Shown here piece by piece: positions 25,875-34,658 of a DNA stretch of 64,000 nt (positions within the stretch are counted from its first letter, which is position 1; each line of letters begins with the position of its first letter). Source of the DNA: Dyella monticola. GTDB taxonomy: Bacteria > Pseudomonadota > Gammaproteobacteria > Xanthomonadales > Rhodanobacteraceae. Below the pieces are notes generated by a model that was not told the origin of the DNA, ran no database searches, and was given only the letters and a program-made list of their open reading frames with translations. The DNA lies in contig NZ_QRBE01000001.1 of assembly GCF_003363155.1 (NCBI RefSeq), forward strand, positions 372,001-436,000. The letters are read 5' to 3'. A program made the translations under genes and the position numbers.

Positions 25875-25890
25875 CAGAGATACGAACTTT

Positions 25891-27792
25891 ATGATCGAAA
25901 TAACGCTCCCCGACGGTAGCAAGCGCCCCTTCGACCATCCCGTCACGGTGCAGGACGTGGCCGCCTCCATTGGCGCCGGCCTGGCCAAGGCCACCCTTGC
26001 CGGCAAGGTGAACGGCAAACTGGTGGATGCCAGTTTCACGATCGACCATAACGCCAGCCTGGAAATCGTCACCGAGAAGAGCCCGGACGCGCTGGAAATC
26101 CTGCGTCACTCCACGGCACATTTGCTGGCGCAGGCCGTGCAGCGTCTGTACCCGGGCGCGCAGGTAACGATCGGCCCAGTGATCGACAACGGCTTTTATT
26201 ACGACTTTGCCTATGAGCGCCCGTTTACGCCCGACGATCTGGTGAAGATCGAAGCGGAAATGGAAAGGATCGTGAAGGAAGGGCTGCCCGTCACGCGCGG
26301 TGTGAAATCGCGCGATGAGGCGGTCTCGTTCTTCCGGGGCATCGGCGAGGACTACAAGGCCGAGATCATCCAGAGCATTCCGCAGAATGAGGAGCTCTCG
26401 CTCTACTCGCAAGGCGAATTCACCGATCTCTGCCGTGGTCCGCACGTGCCCAACACGGGCAAGCTGCGCGCGTTCAAGCTGATGAAAGTGGCCGGTGCGT
26501 ATTGGCGCGGCGATTCCAACAACGCCATGCTCACGCGCATCTACGGCACGGCGTGGTTGAACGATAAGGACCTCAAGGCCTACTTGCATCAGCTCGAAGA
26601 GGCCGAGAAGCGCGATCACCGCAAGATCGGCAAGGCGCTGGACCTGTTTCATCAGCAGGAAGAGGCGCCTGGCATGGTGTTCTGGCATCCCAATGGCTGG
26701 GCCATCTGGCAGGCCGTGGAGCAGTATGTGCGTGGCGTCTATCGCAGCAGCGGTTACCAGGAAGTGCGCGGCCCGCAGATCATGGATGTGAGCCTGTGGA
26801 AGAAATCCGGCCACTGGGACAACTACCAGGAAAACATGTTCTTCACGGAATCGGAAAAGCGCACCTATGCGCTGAAACCGATGAACTGCCCCGGTCACGT
26901 GCAGATCTTCAACACCACCCTGCACAGCTATCGCGACCTGCCTGTGCGCTATGGCGAATTTGGCGGATGCCATCGCAACGAGCCGTCGGGTGCGCTGCAC
27001 GGCATCATGCGCGTGCGTGCCTTCACGCAGGACGACGGTCACGTCTTCTGCACGGAGCAGCAGATTGAATCGGAGGTCACCGCGTTTCACCAGCAGGCCA
27101 TGAAGGTGTACGCCGATTTCGGCTTCGAGGACATCGCGCTGAAGATCGCCCTGCGCCCCGACAAACGCATCGGCGGTGACGATGTGTGGGATCGCGCCGA
27201 GGACGCGCTACGCGCCGCGTTGCGTTCGGCTGGTGTACAGTGGGAAGAGTTGCCGGGCGAAGGGGCGTTCTACGGCCCGAAGATCGAGTACCACATGAAG
27301 GATTCGATCGGCCGCGCCTGGCAGGTCGGCACCATGCAGGTGGATTTCATGATGCCCGAGCGCCTGGGCGCCGAATATGTGGACGAACACAGCCAGCGTC
27401 GCCATCCGGTGATGCTGCACCGGGCTATCGTCGGCTCGATGGAGCGCTTCATTGGCATCCTGATCGAGCATCACGCCGGCAATCTGCCCGCGTGGCTGGC
27501 GCCAGTGCAGGCGCAGGTCTTCAGCATCACCGATGCCCAGTCAGACTATGTCCGTGAGGTAACGCAAGCCCTTGTCGACAAAGGCTTCCGCGTGAAGGCC
27601 GATTTGCGCAACGAAAAGGTCGGCTATAAAATCCGCGAACATACGCTACAGAAAGTGCCCTACCTGCTTGTGGTTGGTGATCGCGAAAAGGAGTCGGGCA
27701 CTGTTTCCGTGCGTACGCGCTCGAGCGAAGATCTCGGCAGCATACCGCTGGCCAGCTTCATCGAACGCCTGGAGGCCGAGACGCGGCACTGA
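25891..27792 (+). CDS. thrS: Threonyl-tRNA synthetase
   Basis: A 633-residue class II synthetase with the full set of domains. TGS (about 1-60, [17 protein letters not shown]) is followed by the editing SAD domain with [11 protein letters not shown] (the HxxxH zinc/editing motif) and [10 protein letters not shown]. The catalytic core has motif 2 [17 protein letters not shown] and motif 3, and the zinc-binding Cys in MNCPGHV. An anticodon-binding domain (about 535-633) completes the chain. The frame extends upstream to 25786, but conservation begins at the ATG at 25891, which falls just after the leader terminator. It is followed by infC 43 bp downstream, as in E. coli. Confidence 0.97.
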   Translation: MIEITLPDGSKRPFDHPVTVQDVAASIGAGLAKATLAGKVNGKLVDASFTIDHNASLEIVTEKSPDALEILRHSTAHLLAQAVQRLYPGAQVTIGPVIDNGFYYDFAYERPFTPDDLVKIEAEMERIVKEGLPVTRGVKSRDEAVSFFRGIGEDYKAEIIQSIPQNEELSLYSQGEFTDLCRGPHVPNTGKLRAFKLMKVAGAYWRGDSNNAMLTRIYGTAWLNDKDLKAYLHQLEEAEKRDHRKIGKALDLFHQQEEAPGMVFWHPNGWAIWQAVEQYVRGVYRSSGYQEVRGPQIMDVSLWKKSGHWDNYQENMFFTESEKRTYALKPMNCPGHVQIFNTTLHSYRDLPVRYGEFGGCHRNEPSGALHGIMRVRAFTQDDGHVFCTEQQIESEVTAFHQQAMKVYADFGFEDIALKIALRPDKRIGGDDVWDRAEDALRAALRSAGVQWEELPGEGAFYGPKIEYHMKDSIGRAWQVGTMQVDFMMPERLGAEYVDEHSQRRHPVMLHRAIVGSMERFIGILIEHHAGNLPAWLAPVQAQVFSITDAQSDYVREVTQALVDKGFRVKADLRNEKVGYKIREHTLQKVPYLLVVGDREKESGTVSVRTRSSEDLGSIPLASFIERLEAETRH

Positions 27793-27835
27793 TGCCGCCC
27801 GGCCAAATTGAAAACAACTTCTGGAGGATAGTGGT

Positions 27836-28360
27836 ATCGCCACCACAGAAACTAAGGGCAACCGCCGCAACCATGAGATCCGCGTACCTCGCGTACGTGT
27901 GATTGGACCGGATTCCGAACAGCTCGGCATCCTCACCCGCGACGAGGCACTGCGTGCGGCCGAAGAAGCAGGGCTCGACCTGGTCGAGATCCAGCCCAAC
28001 GGTGATCCGCCCGTCTGCCGCATCATGGATTACGGCAAGTTCAAGTTCGAAACCCAGAAGAAGGCTCAGGCCGCCAAGAAGAAGCAGAAGCAGGTCGAGA
28101 TCAAGGAAGTGAAGTTCCGTCCGGTTACGGACGTGGGCGACTACCAGATCAAGCTGCGCAACATGCTTCGATTCCTCGAGGAAGGCGACAAGGTCAAGGT
28201 CACCATCCGCTTCCGCGGCCGCGAAATGTCCCACCAGGACCTCGGTCAGGGCCTGGCCAAGCGCATCCAGGAAGATGTGGGCGAGAGCGGCGTGATCGAG
28301 TCCTTCCCGCGTCTGGAAGGTCGCCAGATGGTGATGATGATCGGGCCGAAGAAGAAGTAA
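27836..28360 (+). CDS. infC: Translation initiation factor IF-3 (non-canonical AUC start)
   Basis: 174 residues if translation starts at the ATC codon at 27836. The shorter frame from GTG 27899 would lose the conserved N-terminal block [16 protein letters not shown], and no ATG, GTG or TTG lies in frame between the upstream stop and that block. A strong GGAGG (27823-27827) is correctly spaced from the ATC. E. coli infC uses AUU, and IF-3 represses its own translation by discriminating against such codons; the same autoregulation is likely here. The N-domain (about 10-80), Lys-rich linker ([18 protein letters not shown]) and C-domain ([13 protein letters not shown]) are complete. Confidence 0.93.
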   Translation: MATTETKGNRRNHEIRVPRVRVIGPDSEQLGILTRDEALRAAEEAGLDLVEIQPNGDPPVCRIMDYGKFKFETQKKAQAAKKKQKQVEIKEVKFRPVTDVGDYQIKLRNMLRFLEEGDKVKVTIRFRGREMSHQDLGQGLAKRIQEDVGESGVIESFPRLEGRQMVMMIGPKKK

Positions 28361-28372
28361 GCCCAGCGGCTG

Positions 28373-28482
28373 CCTTCCCCCTAAGGGAGAAGGTGAGCGA
28401 GGGGCCAGCTTCGCCCCAATGTTCCCCCATTGCTTCGGATCACTCCCTCCCACGCCTGCACGGGAGGGCCGGAGTGGGGGAG
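28373..28482. repeat. Family A repeats between infC and rpmI
   Basis: Unit 28373-28404 (CCTTCCCCCTAAGGGAGAAGGTGAGCGAGGGG) and unit 28441-28482 (CTCCCTCCCACGCCTGCACGGGAGGG then GGAGTGGGGGAG). A further degenerate CTCCC/GGAGG stretch follows to about 28555. They account for most of the 364-bp gap and separate infC from rpmI. Confidence 0.6.
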
Positions 28483-28575
28483 TGCTTGCGTGAATGTTGC
28501 CGCGAGTGTTCACCCCTCCCGACCTCGACCTATGTAAGCAGGAGGAGGGCCAAGGTCAGGCATCCGAGGGAATGC

Positions 28576-28604
28576 TGGCTTTGGCTCATTGGTCTGCGTA
28601 TAAT
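28576..28604 (+). promoter_or_regulatory. Promoter for rpmI-rplT
   Basis: A perfect TATAAT -10 at 28599-28604, with a weak -35 (TGGCTT, 28576-28581) at 17 bp. The -10 is the strongest hexamer in this gap. Confidence 0.6.
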
Positions 28605-28607
28605 CGC

Positions 28608-28639
28608 CGGTTCGACCCGCAAGGAAGGGTCGTGAACCG
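28608..28639 (+). promoter_or_regulatory. Stem-loop in the rpmI 5' leader (candidate L20 autoregulatory site)
   Basis: CGGTTCGACCC (28608-28618) pairs with GGGTCGTGAACCG (28627-28639) around an 8-base loop, with a 2-base bulge on the right arm. It begins 4 nt after the -10, so it is at the extreme 5' end of the transcript. In E. coli L20 represses rpmI-rplT by binding structured leader RNA. Equivalence here is inference. Confidence 0.4.
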
Positions 28640-28724
28640 ATCATGGCAGGACGGAAAGTGCAGCCCCCTGGGTCGCCGCCAGATCAGTCAGAAACCGGGG
28701 TCCATCCCCATCAAGGAGCATTCC

Positions 28725-28922
28725 ATGCCCAAGATCAAGACCAATCGCGCGGCGGCGAAGCGTTTTCGCAAGACCGCGTCCGGCAAGTTCAAGGCCGGCC
28801 ATGCGTTCAAGTCGCACATTCTGACCAAGAAGTCGACCAAGCGTAAGCGCAATCTGCGCGCCACCAACCACGTCAAGGCATGCGACACCAAGGGTGTAGC
28901 ACGCATGTTGCCGTATCTCTAA
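28725..28922 (+). CDS. rpmI: 50S ribosomal protein L35
   Basis: A 65-residue highly basic protein matching L35: [17 protein letters not shown] at the start and [12 protein letters not shown] in the middle. The start at ATG 28725 follows AAGGAG. It is followed 16 bp later by rplT. It is part of the large subunit and is probably controlled through its leader together with rplT. Confidence 0.97.
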   Translation: MPKIKTNRAAAKRFRKTASGKFKAGHAFKSHILTKKSTKRKRNLRATNHVKACDTKGVARMLPYL

Positions 28923-28938
28923 GGCGGAGGACTAAACC

Positions 28939-29298
28939 ATGGCTCGTGTAAAGCGTGGCGTTACCGCCCGTCGTCGTCATAAGAAGGTCATCGGCCGTGC
29001 GAAGGGTTACTACAACGCCCGTCGCAAGGTCTTCCGCGTTGCCAACCAAGCCGTCATCAAGGCCGGTCAGTACGCTTATATCGGCCGCAAGCAGAAGAAG
29101 CGCCAGTTCCGTGCCCTGTGGATCGTGCGTATCAATGCGGCGGCTCGTCAGTTCGGCTTGTCCTACAGCCGCCTGATCAACGGCCTTGCCAAGGCCGGTA
29201 TCACGGTGGATCGCAAGGTGCTGGCCGACATCGCCGTGCACGACATCAAGGCGTTTGGGGCCATCGCGGAAAAGGCGAAGGCCAGTCTGGCCGCTTGA
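28939..29298 (+). CDS. rplT: 50S ribosomal protein L20
   Basis: A 119-residue basic protein with the standard L20 N-terminus [17 protein letters not shown], and [12 protein letters not shown]-like ([20 protein letters not shown]) in the middle. The ribosome binding site GGCGGAGG precedes ATG 28939. L20 is needed early in 50S assembly, and in E. coli it is the translational repressor of its own operon. A strong terminator follows. Confidence 0.97.
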   Translation: MARVKRGVTARRRHKKVIGRAKGYYNARRKVFRVANQAVIKAGQYAYIGRKQKKRQFRALWIVRINAAARQFGLSYSRLINGLAKAGITVDRKVLADIAVHDIKAFGAIAEKAKASLAA

Positions 29299-29331
29299 TC
29301 GTCAAGCACTGACGAAATGATGTGAATCAAG

Positions 29332-29369
29332 CGGGGAGAAGGCCTTAAGCCTTCTCCCCGTTTTTGTTT
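29332..29369 (+). terminator. Intrinsic terminator after rplT
   Basis: CGGGGAGAAGGC (29332-29343), loop CTTAA, GCCTTCTCCCCG (29349-29360): a perfect 12-bp stem followed by TTTTTGTTT. It separates rpmI-rplT from pheST. I searched around it for a phenylalanine leader peptide and found none. Confidence 0.92.
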
Positions 29370-29424
29370 CTGTTCGTTCCAAACGGTACGTGGATATCTG
29401 CATATTTCCATGATCTTCTTATGC

Positions 29425-29456
29425 GACGTCACCCCCGCTTTCGCGCGAATGACGTC
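29425..29456. repeat. Family B repeat, degenerate, with GACGTC ends
   Basis: GACGTCAccCCCGCtttcGCGcGAATGACGTC lies 45 bp upstream of pheS. Confidence 0.5.
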
Positions 29457-29485
29457 AAGGCAAGAAAGCTTCATGCGACGTGTAG

Positions 29486-30520
<1,035 letters not shown>

Positions 30521-30541
30521 TTCGCGTTTAGGAACTAAGCA

Positions 30542-32920
30542 ATGAAATTCTCCGAAAACTGGCTGCGCGAGCTGGTCGAAATCAAGGCAGACCGTGCCGC
30601 GCTGGCGCACGCGCTGACCATGGCCGGGCTGGAAGTGGAAGCGCTCACTCCGCTGGGTGAAAATCTTGGCGGTGTGGTAGTGGCCGAAATCGTCGGCGCC
30701 GAAAAGCATCCGGAAGCCGATCGCCTGCAGGTGTGCAAAGTGAACGCCGGCAGTGGCGAGCTGCTGCAGATCGTTTGTGGCGCACCGAATGCACGCATCG
30801 GCATCAAAGTACCGCTCGCCACCGTTGGCGCTAGCTTGCCGGGCGACATCACCATCAAGGCGGCCAAGCTGCGTGGTGTGGAATCGTTTGGCATGCTTTG
30901 TTCGGCCAAGGAGCTGGGCATCGATAGCGACGCGTCCGGCTTGCTGGAACTGCCGCTGGATGCGCCGGTGGGCCAACCGCTTGCCACCTATCTGGCGCTG
31001 CCGGATGCGAGCATCGAACTGAAGCTCACACCGAACCGTCCTGATTGTCTGGGTCTGGTTGGCCTGGCACATGATGTCGCCGCATTGTTCGGCAGCCATG
31101 TGAAAGCCGCGGCGCAGGTTGATGCGGCGGTGACGAGCAGCGCGCGGCGTGGCATTCGTCTCCAAGCCGGCAAGGACGCGCCGCGCTATCTGGGGCGCAT
31201 CATCGAAGGCATCGACCCGGCTGCGCGCACACCACTGTGGCTGGCAGAGCGCCTGCGTCGCGCCGGCCTTCGCCCGATCAGCGCCGTGGTCGACGTCACC
31301 AACTATGTGATGCTGGAACTCGGCCAGCCGCTGCATGCGTTCGATAACGGCACGCTCGAGGGCGATATCGTCGTGCGCCATGCACGCGACGGTGAAGTGC
31401 TGAAGCTGCTCGATGGTTCCGAGGCGAAGCTCGACAGCGGTTTCGTGCTGATTGCCGATGACAACAAAGCGCTCGCCGTTGCCGGCGTGATGGGCGGTTA
31501 TGACTCGCGCGTCACCGACGCTACGCATAACATCTTCCTTGAGTCCGCGCATTTCGCACCGGCTGCGATCATGGGCCGCGCGCGCAAACTTGGCATGCAC
31601 ACCGATGCTTCGCACCGCTTCGAACGTGGCGTCGATCCCGAACTCCCGCGTCGTGCGCTGGAGCGCGCCACCGAACTGCTGCTCGCTATTGCGGGCGGCA
31701 AGGCCGGGCCGGTGCTGGCGGCGGAAAACCTCGCCGATCTGCCCAAGCCGGCAATGGTGTGCCTGCGTCGTGCACGGCTGAAGCGCGTGCTGGGCGTCGA
31801 CGTGGCCGATACCGAGGTCGCGCGCATCTTCACCGCGCTCGGCATGCGGGTGGAGGGCACCAGCGAAGGCTGGCGCGTCACCGCCCCTACCAGCCGTTTC
31901 GATATCGAGCTGGAAGAAGACCTGATCGAGGAAGTCGCTCGCATCTACGGCTACGATCGCATCCCCACGCACACGCCGGAAGGCGCGCTCGCGCTAGCGA
32001 CGGAGCCGGAGGCGCGTCTCAACGAGCTGGCTGTGCGCGAGCAACTCGCGGCGCGCGAGTACTACGAAGCCGTGAATCTCGCCTTCGTAAGCCATGGCAC
32101 CCTGGAGACCTGGGGGTTCACCGAACAGCTCGTGCCGCTCGCCAATCCACTTTCCACTGACCTGGCGGTGATGCGTCCGTCGCTGCTGCCCGGTCTGATT
32201 GAGGCGCTGTCGCACAATCGCGCGCGCCAGCAGGAGCGGGTACGCCTGTTCGAGCTGGGCCGCGTATTTATGGCGGGCAACCCACCCGTAGAGACACCCA
32301 GCCTGGCCATCGTCGCCAGCGGCAACGCGCGCGCCGAGCAGTGGGGCGAAGCGTCGCGCCCCTTGGATTTCTTCGACCTCAAAGGCGACCTCGACGCCTT
32401 GGTCACCTGGGGCGGCGAGCCCCAGCGCTGGGCCGTCCACCGTGACAGCTTGCCGGCGTGGCTGCACCCAGGGCGAGCTGCGCGCGTCACACGTGACGGT
32501 GAGACAGTCGGCTATGTGGGCGCCCTGCATCCGCGTCTGGCCAAGGCACTGGATCTGGGACCCGACGTACACGTGCTGGAGCTGGCCCTGGAACCGCTGC
32601 TCGGGCGGCGCCTGCCAAAGGCGCAGCCGGTGTCGCGTTTCCCGACCGTACGCCGGGATATCGCCGTGGACGTACCCGAACAGGTAAGCTGGTCACAGAT
32701 CGAGCAGGCCATTCGCGGCAGCCTGGGCGTGACCCTGGCAGAGCTACGGCTGTTTGATCGTTACAGCGGAAAGGGGGTCGAAGCGGGCCGAAAGAGTCTC
32801 GCTATGGGCTTGATTTTGCAGGACGCTTCCCGCACCCTTACCGACGAAGACGCTGATCGCTGTGTTCAAAATGCGGTATCGGCGTTGGGGGCTGCATGCG
32901 AGGCGAAATTGCGAGGATAA
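30542..32920 (+). CDS. pheT: Phenylalanyl-tRNA synthetase beta subunit
   Basis: 792 residues with domains in the usual order: the EMAP-II-like tRNA-binding OB-fold (about 40-150, with [15 protein letters not shown]), the B3/B4 editing domain (about 210-385, with [13 protein letters not shown]), B5 DNA-binding-like fold (about 400-475), a catalytic-like core, and the FDX-ACB anticodon-binding domain (about 698-791, [14 protein letters not shown]). The length matches the family. The stop TAA at 32918-32920 is followed after one base by the ihfA ATG. Confidence 0.96.
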   Translation: MKFSENWLRELVEIKADRAALAHALTMAGLEVEALTPLGENLGGVVVAEIVGAEKHPEADRLQVCKVNAGSGELLQIVCGAPNARIGIKVPLATVGASLPGDITIKAAKLRGVESFGMLCSAKELGIDSDASGLLELPLDAPVGQPLATYLALPDASIELKLTPNRPDCLGLVGLAHDVAALFGSHVKAAAQVDAAVTSSARRGIRLQAGKDAPRYLGRIIEGIDPAARTPLWLAERLRRAGLRPISAVVDVTNYVMLELGQPLHAFDNGTLEGDIVVRHARDGEVLKLLDGSEAKLDSGFVLIADDNKALAVAGVMGGYDSRVTDATHNIFLESAHFAPAAIMGRARKLGMHTDASHRFERGVDPELPRRALERATELLLAIAGGKAGPVLAAENLADLPKPAMVCLRRARLKRVLGVDVADTEVARIFTALGMRVEGTSEGWRVTAPTSRFDIELEEDLIEEVARIYGYDRIPTHTPEGALALATEPEARLNELAVREQLAAREYYEAVNLAFVSHGTLETWGFTEQLVPLANPLSTDLAVMRPSLLPGLIEALSHNRARQQERVRLFELGRVFMAGNPPVETPSLAIVASGNARAEQWGEASRPLDFFDLKGDLDALVTWGGEPQRWAVHRDSLPAWLHPGRAARVTRDGETVGYVGALHPRLAKALDLGPDVHVLELALEPLLGRRLPKAQPVSRFPTVRRDIAVDVPEQVSWSQIEQAIRGSLGVTLAELRLFDRYSGKGVEAGRKSLAMGLILQDASRTLTDEDADRCVQNAVSALGAACEAKLRG

Positions 32921-32921
32921 G

Positions 32922-33224
32922 ATGGCGGCGCTGACAAAGGCGGAGATGGCAGAGCGCCTCTTCCTCGAGGTGGGCCTTAACAAACGTGAAGCCAAAGAGT
33001 TCGTGGACGCCTATTTCGAGGTCGTCCGCGAGGCGTTGGAGAGGGGCGAGCAGGTCAAGCTGTCGGGTTTTGGCAACTTCGATTTGCGGCAGAAGAACCA
33101 GCGACCGGGACGTAACCCCAAAACCGGCGAGGAGATCCCCATCTCCGCCCGCCGGGTGGTGACGTTCCGGCCAGGACAGAAACTCAAGGTGAGAGTCGAG
33201 GGCTATGCTGGATCAGGGGAATAA
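32922..33224 (+). CDS. ihfA: Integration host factor alpha subunit
   Basis: A 100-residue HU/IHF-family DNA-bending protein. It begins [14 protein letters not shown]; the beta-arm segment has [26 protein letters not shown], with the intercalating Pro in the RPGRNP tip. The start is the ATG at 32922, one base after pheT. The order pheT-ihfA, followed by a MerR-type gene overlapping by 20 bp, is the common gammaproteobacterial arrangement. It binds with IhfB. Confidence 0.96.
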   Translation: MAALTKAEMAERLFLEVGLNKREAKEFVDAYFEVVREALERGEQVKLSGFGNFDLRQKNQRPGRNPKTGEEIPISARRVVTFRPGQKLKVRVEGYAGSGE

Positions 33225-33561
33225 CACCGAGCTGCCCGCCATCCCGGCCAAGCGCTACTTCACCATTGGTGAAGTAAGCGAGTTGTGCGGGGTGAAGCCT
33301 CATGTGCTGCGGTATTGGGAGCAGGAGTTCCCTGCGCTCAATCCCGTCAAGCGCCGTGGCAACCGCCGCTATTACCAGCGCCACGACGTGCTGATGATCC
33401 GGCAGATCCGTTCCCTGCTTTACGACGAAGGCTTCACCATTACGGGAGCGCGTGCGCGCCTGGAAGGGCCACAGGCCCGCATGGAGGCCAGCATGTCGCA
33501 CCAGATCGTGCGCCAGGTGCGCATGGAACTGGAAGAAGTATTGGCACTGCTGCGTCGCTGA
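33205..33561 (+). CDS. MerR-family transcriptional regulator
   Basis: 118 residues. An N-terminal winged helix-turn-helix (about 17-85) carries [26 protein letters not shown] and [13 protein letters not shown], followed by a short coiled-coil helix. It lacks the C-terminal ligand-binding domain and Cys residues of metal-sensing MerR proteins. The start at 33205 overlaps the ihfA 3' end by 20 bp, so it is translationally coupled. This small MerR downstream of ihfA is conserved in Pseudomonas and Xanthomonas, usually next to tRNA-Pro as here. Its target is unknown. Confidence 0.88.
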   Translation: MLDQGNNTELPAIPAKRYFTIGEVSELCGVKPHVLRYWEQEFPALNPVKRRGNRRYYQRHDVLMIRQIRSLLYDEGFTITGARARLEGPQARMEASMSHQIVRQVRMELEEVLALLRR

Positions 33562-33703
33562 GCGTAGTCGGTATTTTCCTCCCCCGTGCGGAGAGGAAAA
33601 AGGGCGTAGCCAAGCCTGCGGTAGTCTTCTTGTCACTCACCAACGCTCAGGCTAGCCGCTCTGCAGCGACAACTGCTAAACTCCTTTTCTTTACCGGATC
33701 AGT

Positions 33704-33780
33704 CGGGGCGTAGCGCAGCCTGGTAGCGCATTTGCCTGGGGGGCAAAGGGTCGTCGGTTCGAATCCGGCCGCCCCGACCA
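33704..33780 (+). tRNA. tRNA-Pro (anticodon GGG)
   Basis: A 77-nt cloverleaf with acceptor stem CGGGGCG/CGCCCCG, anticodon stem TTTGC/GCAAA, loop CTGGGGG (anticodon 33738-33740 = GGG, reading CCC/CCU), T-arm GTTCGAATCC, discriminator A and encoded CCA. It lies downstream of the ihfA-merR pair. Confidence 0.97.
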
Positions 33781-33796
33781 ATTCGCAGATAAAAGC

Positions 33797-33826
33797 AAAC
33801 GGCGCATCGAGCGCCGTTTTTGTTTT
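33797..33826 (+). terminator. Intrinsic terminator of tRNA-Pro
   Basis: AAACGGCGC (33797-33805), loop ATCGA, GCGCCGTTT (33811-33819), then TTGTTTT. It starts 17 nt after the tRNA CCA end. Confidence 0.9.
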
Positions 33827-33904
33827 CGACGCGGCTCGGGCTACGCAAATAACGTAAATAGGCCCTAATCTCGGCACACCTTTGCGCGATAAGGAGCTGC
33901 CGCT

Positions 33905-34621
33905 ATGCCGTCGAACACCTGTCACCCCAACGCACCGCACGTAAAGCTGAAAGCGCCGGACTGGTACATCTCTTCGTTGATGATGGATCGTGCGCTGGAC
34001 GCGATCCTGCGGCGGGTGAAGAAGCTCGATCGCAAACACGACATCCCCTATCTCGCCGGTTACAGCGAGGATGGCAAGACGATCTACATTGATCGTCATC
34101 TGCCCACGTCCTTTGTCTTTCGTGGACGCACTATTGAGGTGGATCGCTTCCTCATTCTGCATGAGGAAGTGGAAAAGACACTCATCGATCAGCTCGGCCT
34201 GCACTATCTGCATGCGCATCAGATCGCCACGCGCGCAGAGGAAGCCGCCATACATGCGCAGCGCATTACTTGGAAAGCCTATGACCGCTTCATGCAGAAG
34301 TATGTAAAGCGCATTGGCGACGAGCGCCTGACCAAGGTGCCGGAGGATCTCGACCTTAAGCCGTATCGCGATTATCACGACTACGACTTGCTGCACCGGA
34401 TGCAGCAGCATCTGGCGCGTGACAAGACGCTGGCCGCTAGCAAAAAGGCGGAATTGAAAAGCTATGCCGCGGCGTTTCGTGAAGAACTGCGTGACCAGCA
34501 ACGGCATGCAGCGCCAGCAGACAGTGCCAGGCGCAGTAAGGTCGTTTCAAAGAAAACGTCTGCTGCACGTTCTGCCAAAGCGAAGCCCAAACGAGCACCT
34601 GCCGAGCGCGTCAAGCGATGA
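33905..34621 (+). CDS. Hypothetical protein with HEEVE motif, possible zincin-like
   Basis: 238 residues, soluble, no signal peptide. The conserved-looking core (about 15-150) includes DIPYLAGYSEDGKTIYIDRHLP and FLILHEEVEKTLIDQLGLHYLHAHQIATRAEEAA. The helix with HEEVE followed by HYLHAHQ resembles a metal-binding HExx(E/H) helix, so a metallopeptidase-like fold is possible, but this is a weak inference. The last 45 residues are a Lys/Ala/Arg-rich low-complexity tail. It sits directly downstream of tRNA-Pro, a common integration target, yet I see no direct repeat of the tRNA end. Codon use is like its neighbours. Confidence 0.6.
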   Translation: MPSNTCHPNAPHVKLKAPDWYISSLMMDRALDAILRRVKKLDRKHDIPYLAGYSEDGKTIYIDRHLPTSFVFRGRTIEVDRFLILHEEVEKTLIDQLGLHYLHAHQIATRAEEAAIHAQRITWKAYDRFMQKYVKRIGDERLTKVPEDLDLKPYRDYHDYDLLHRMQQHLARDKTLAASKKAELKSYAAAFREELRDQQRHAAPADSARRSKVVSKKTSAARSAKAKPKRAPAERVKR

Positions 34622-34658
34622 AACCCGCGACGGCGCCCGCAGGTGCGCGGAAGGGAAT

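Noticed and set aside
25720-27090. Long open frame (456 codons) on the minus strand opposite thrS
   Set aside because: It is the high-GC antisense shadow of thrS: low-complexity composition, no domain, no ribosome binding site, and the thrS frame is fully conserved.
29332-29369. The hairpin before pheS as a phenylalanine attenuator
   Set aside because: No Phe-codon leader ORF or alternative antiterminator pairing was found; it fits a plain rplT terminator.
33704-34621. tRNA-Pro as the attachment site of an integrated element
   Set aside because: No integrase, no duplicated tRNA 3' end and no composition change were seen; only one unknown gene lies downstream.
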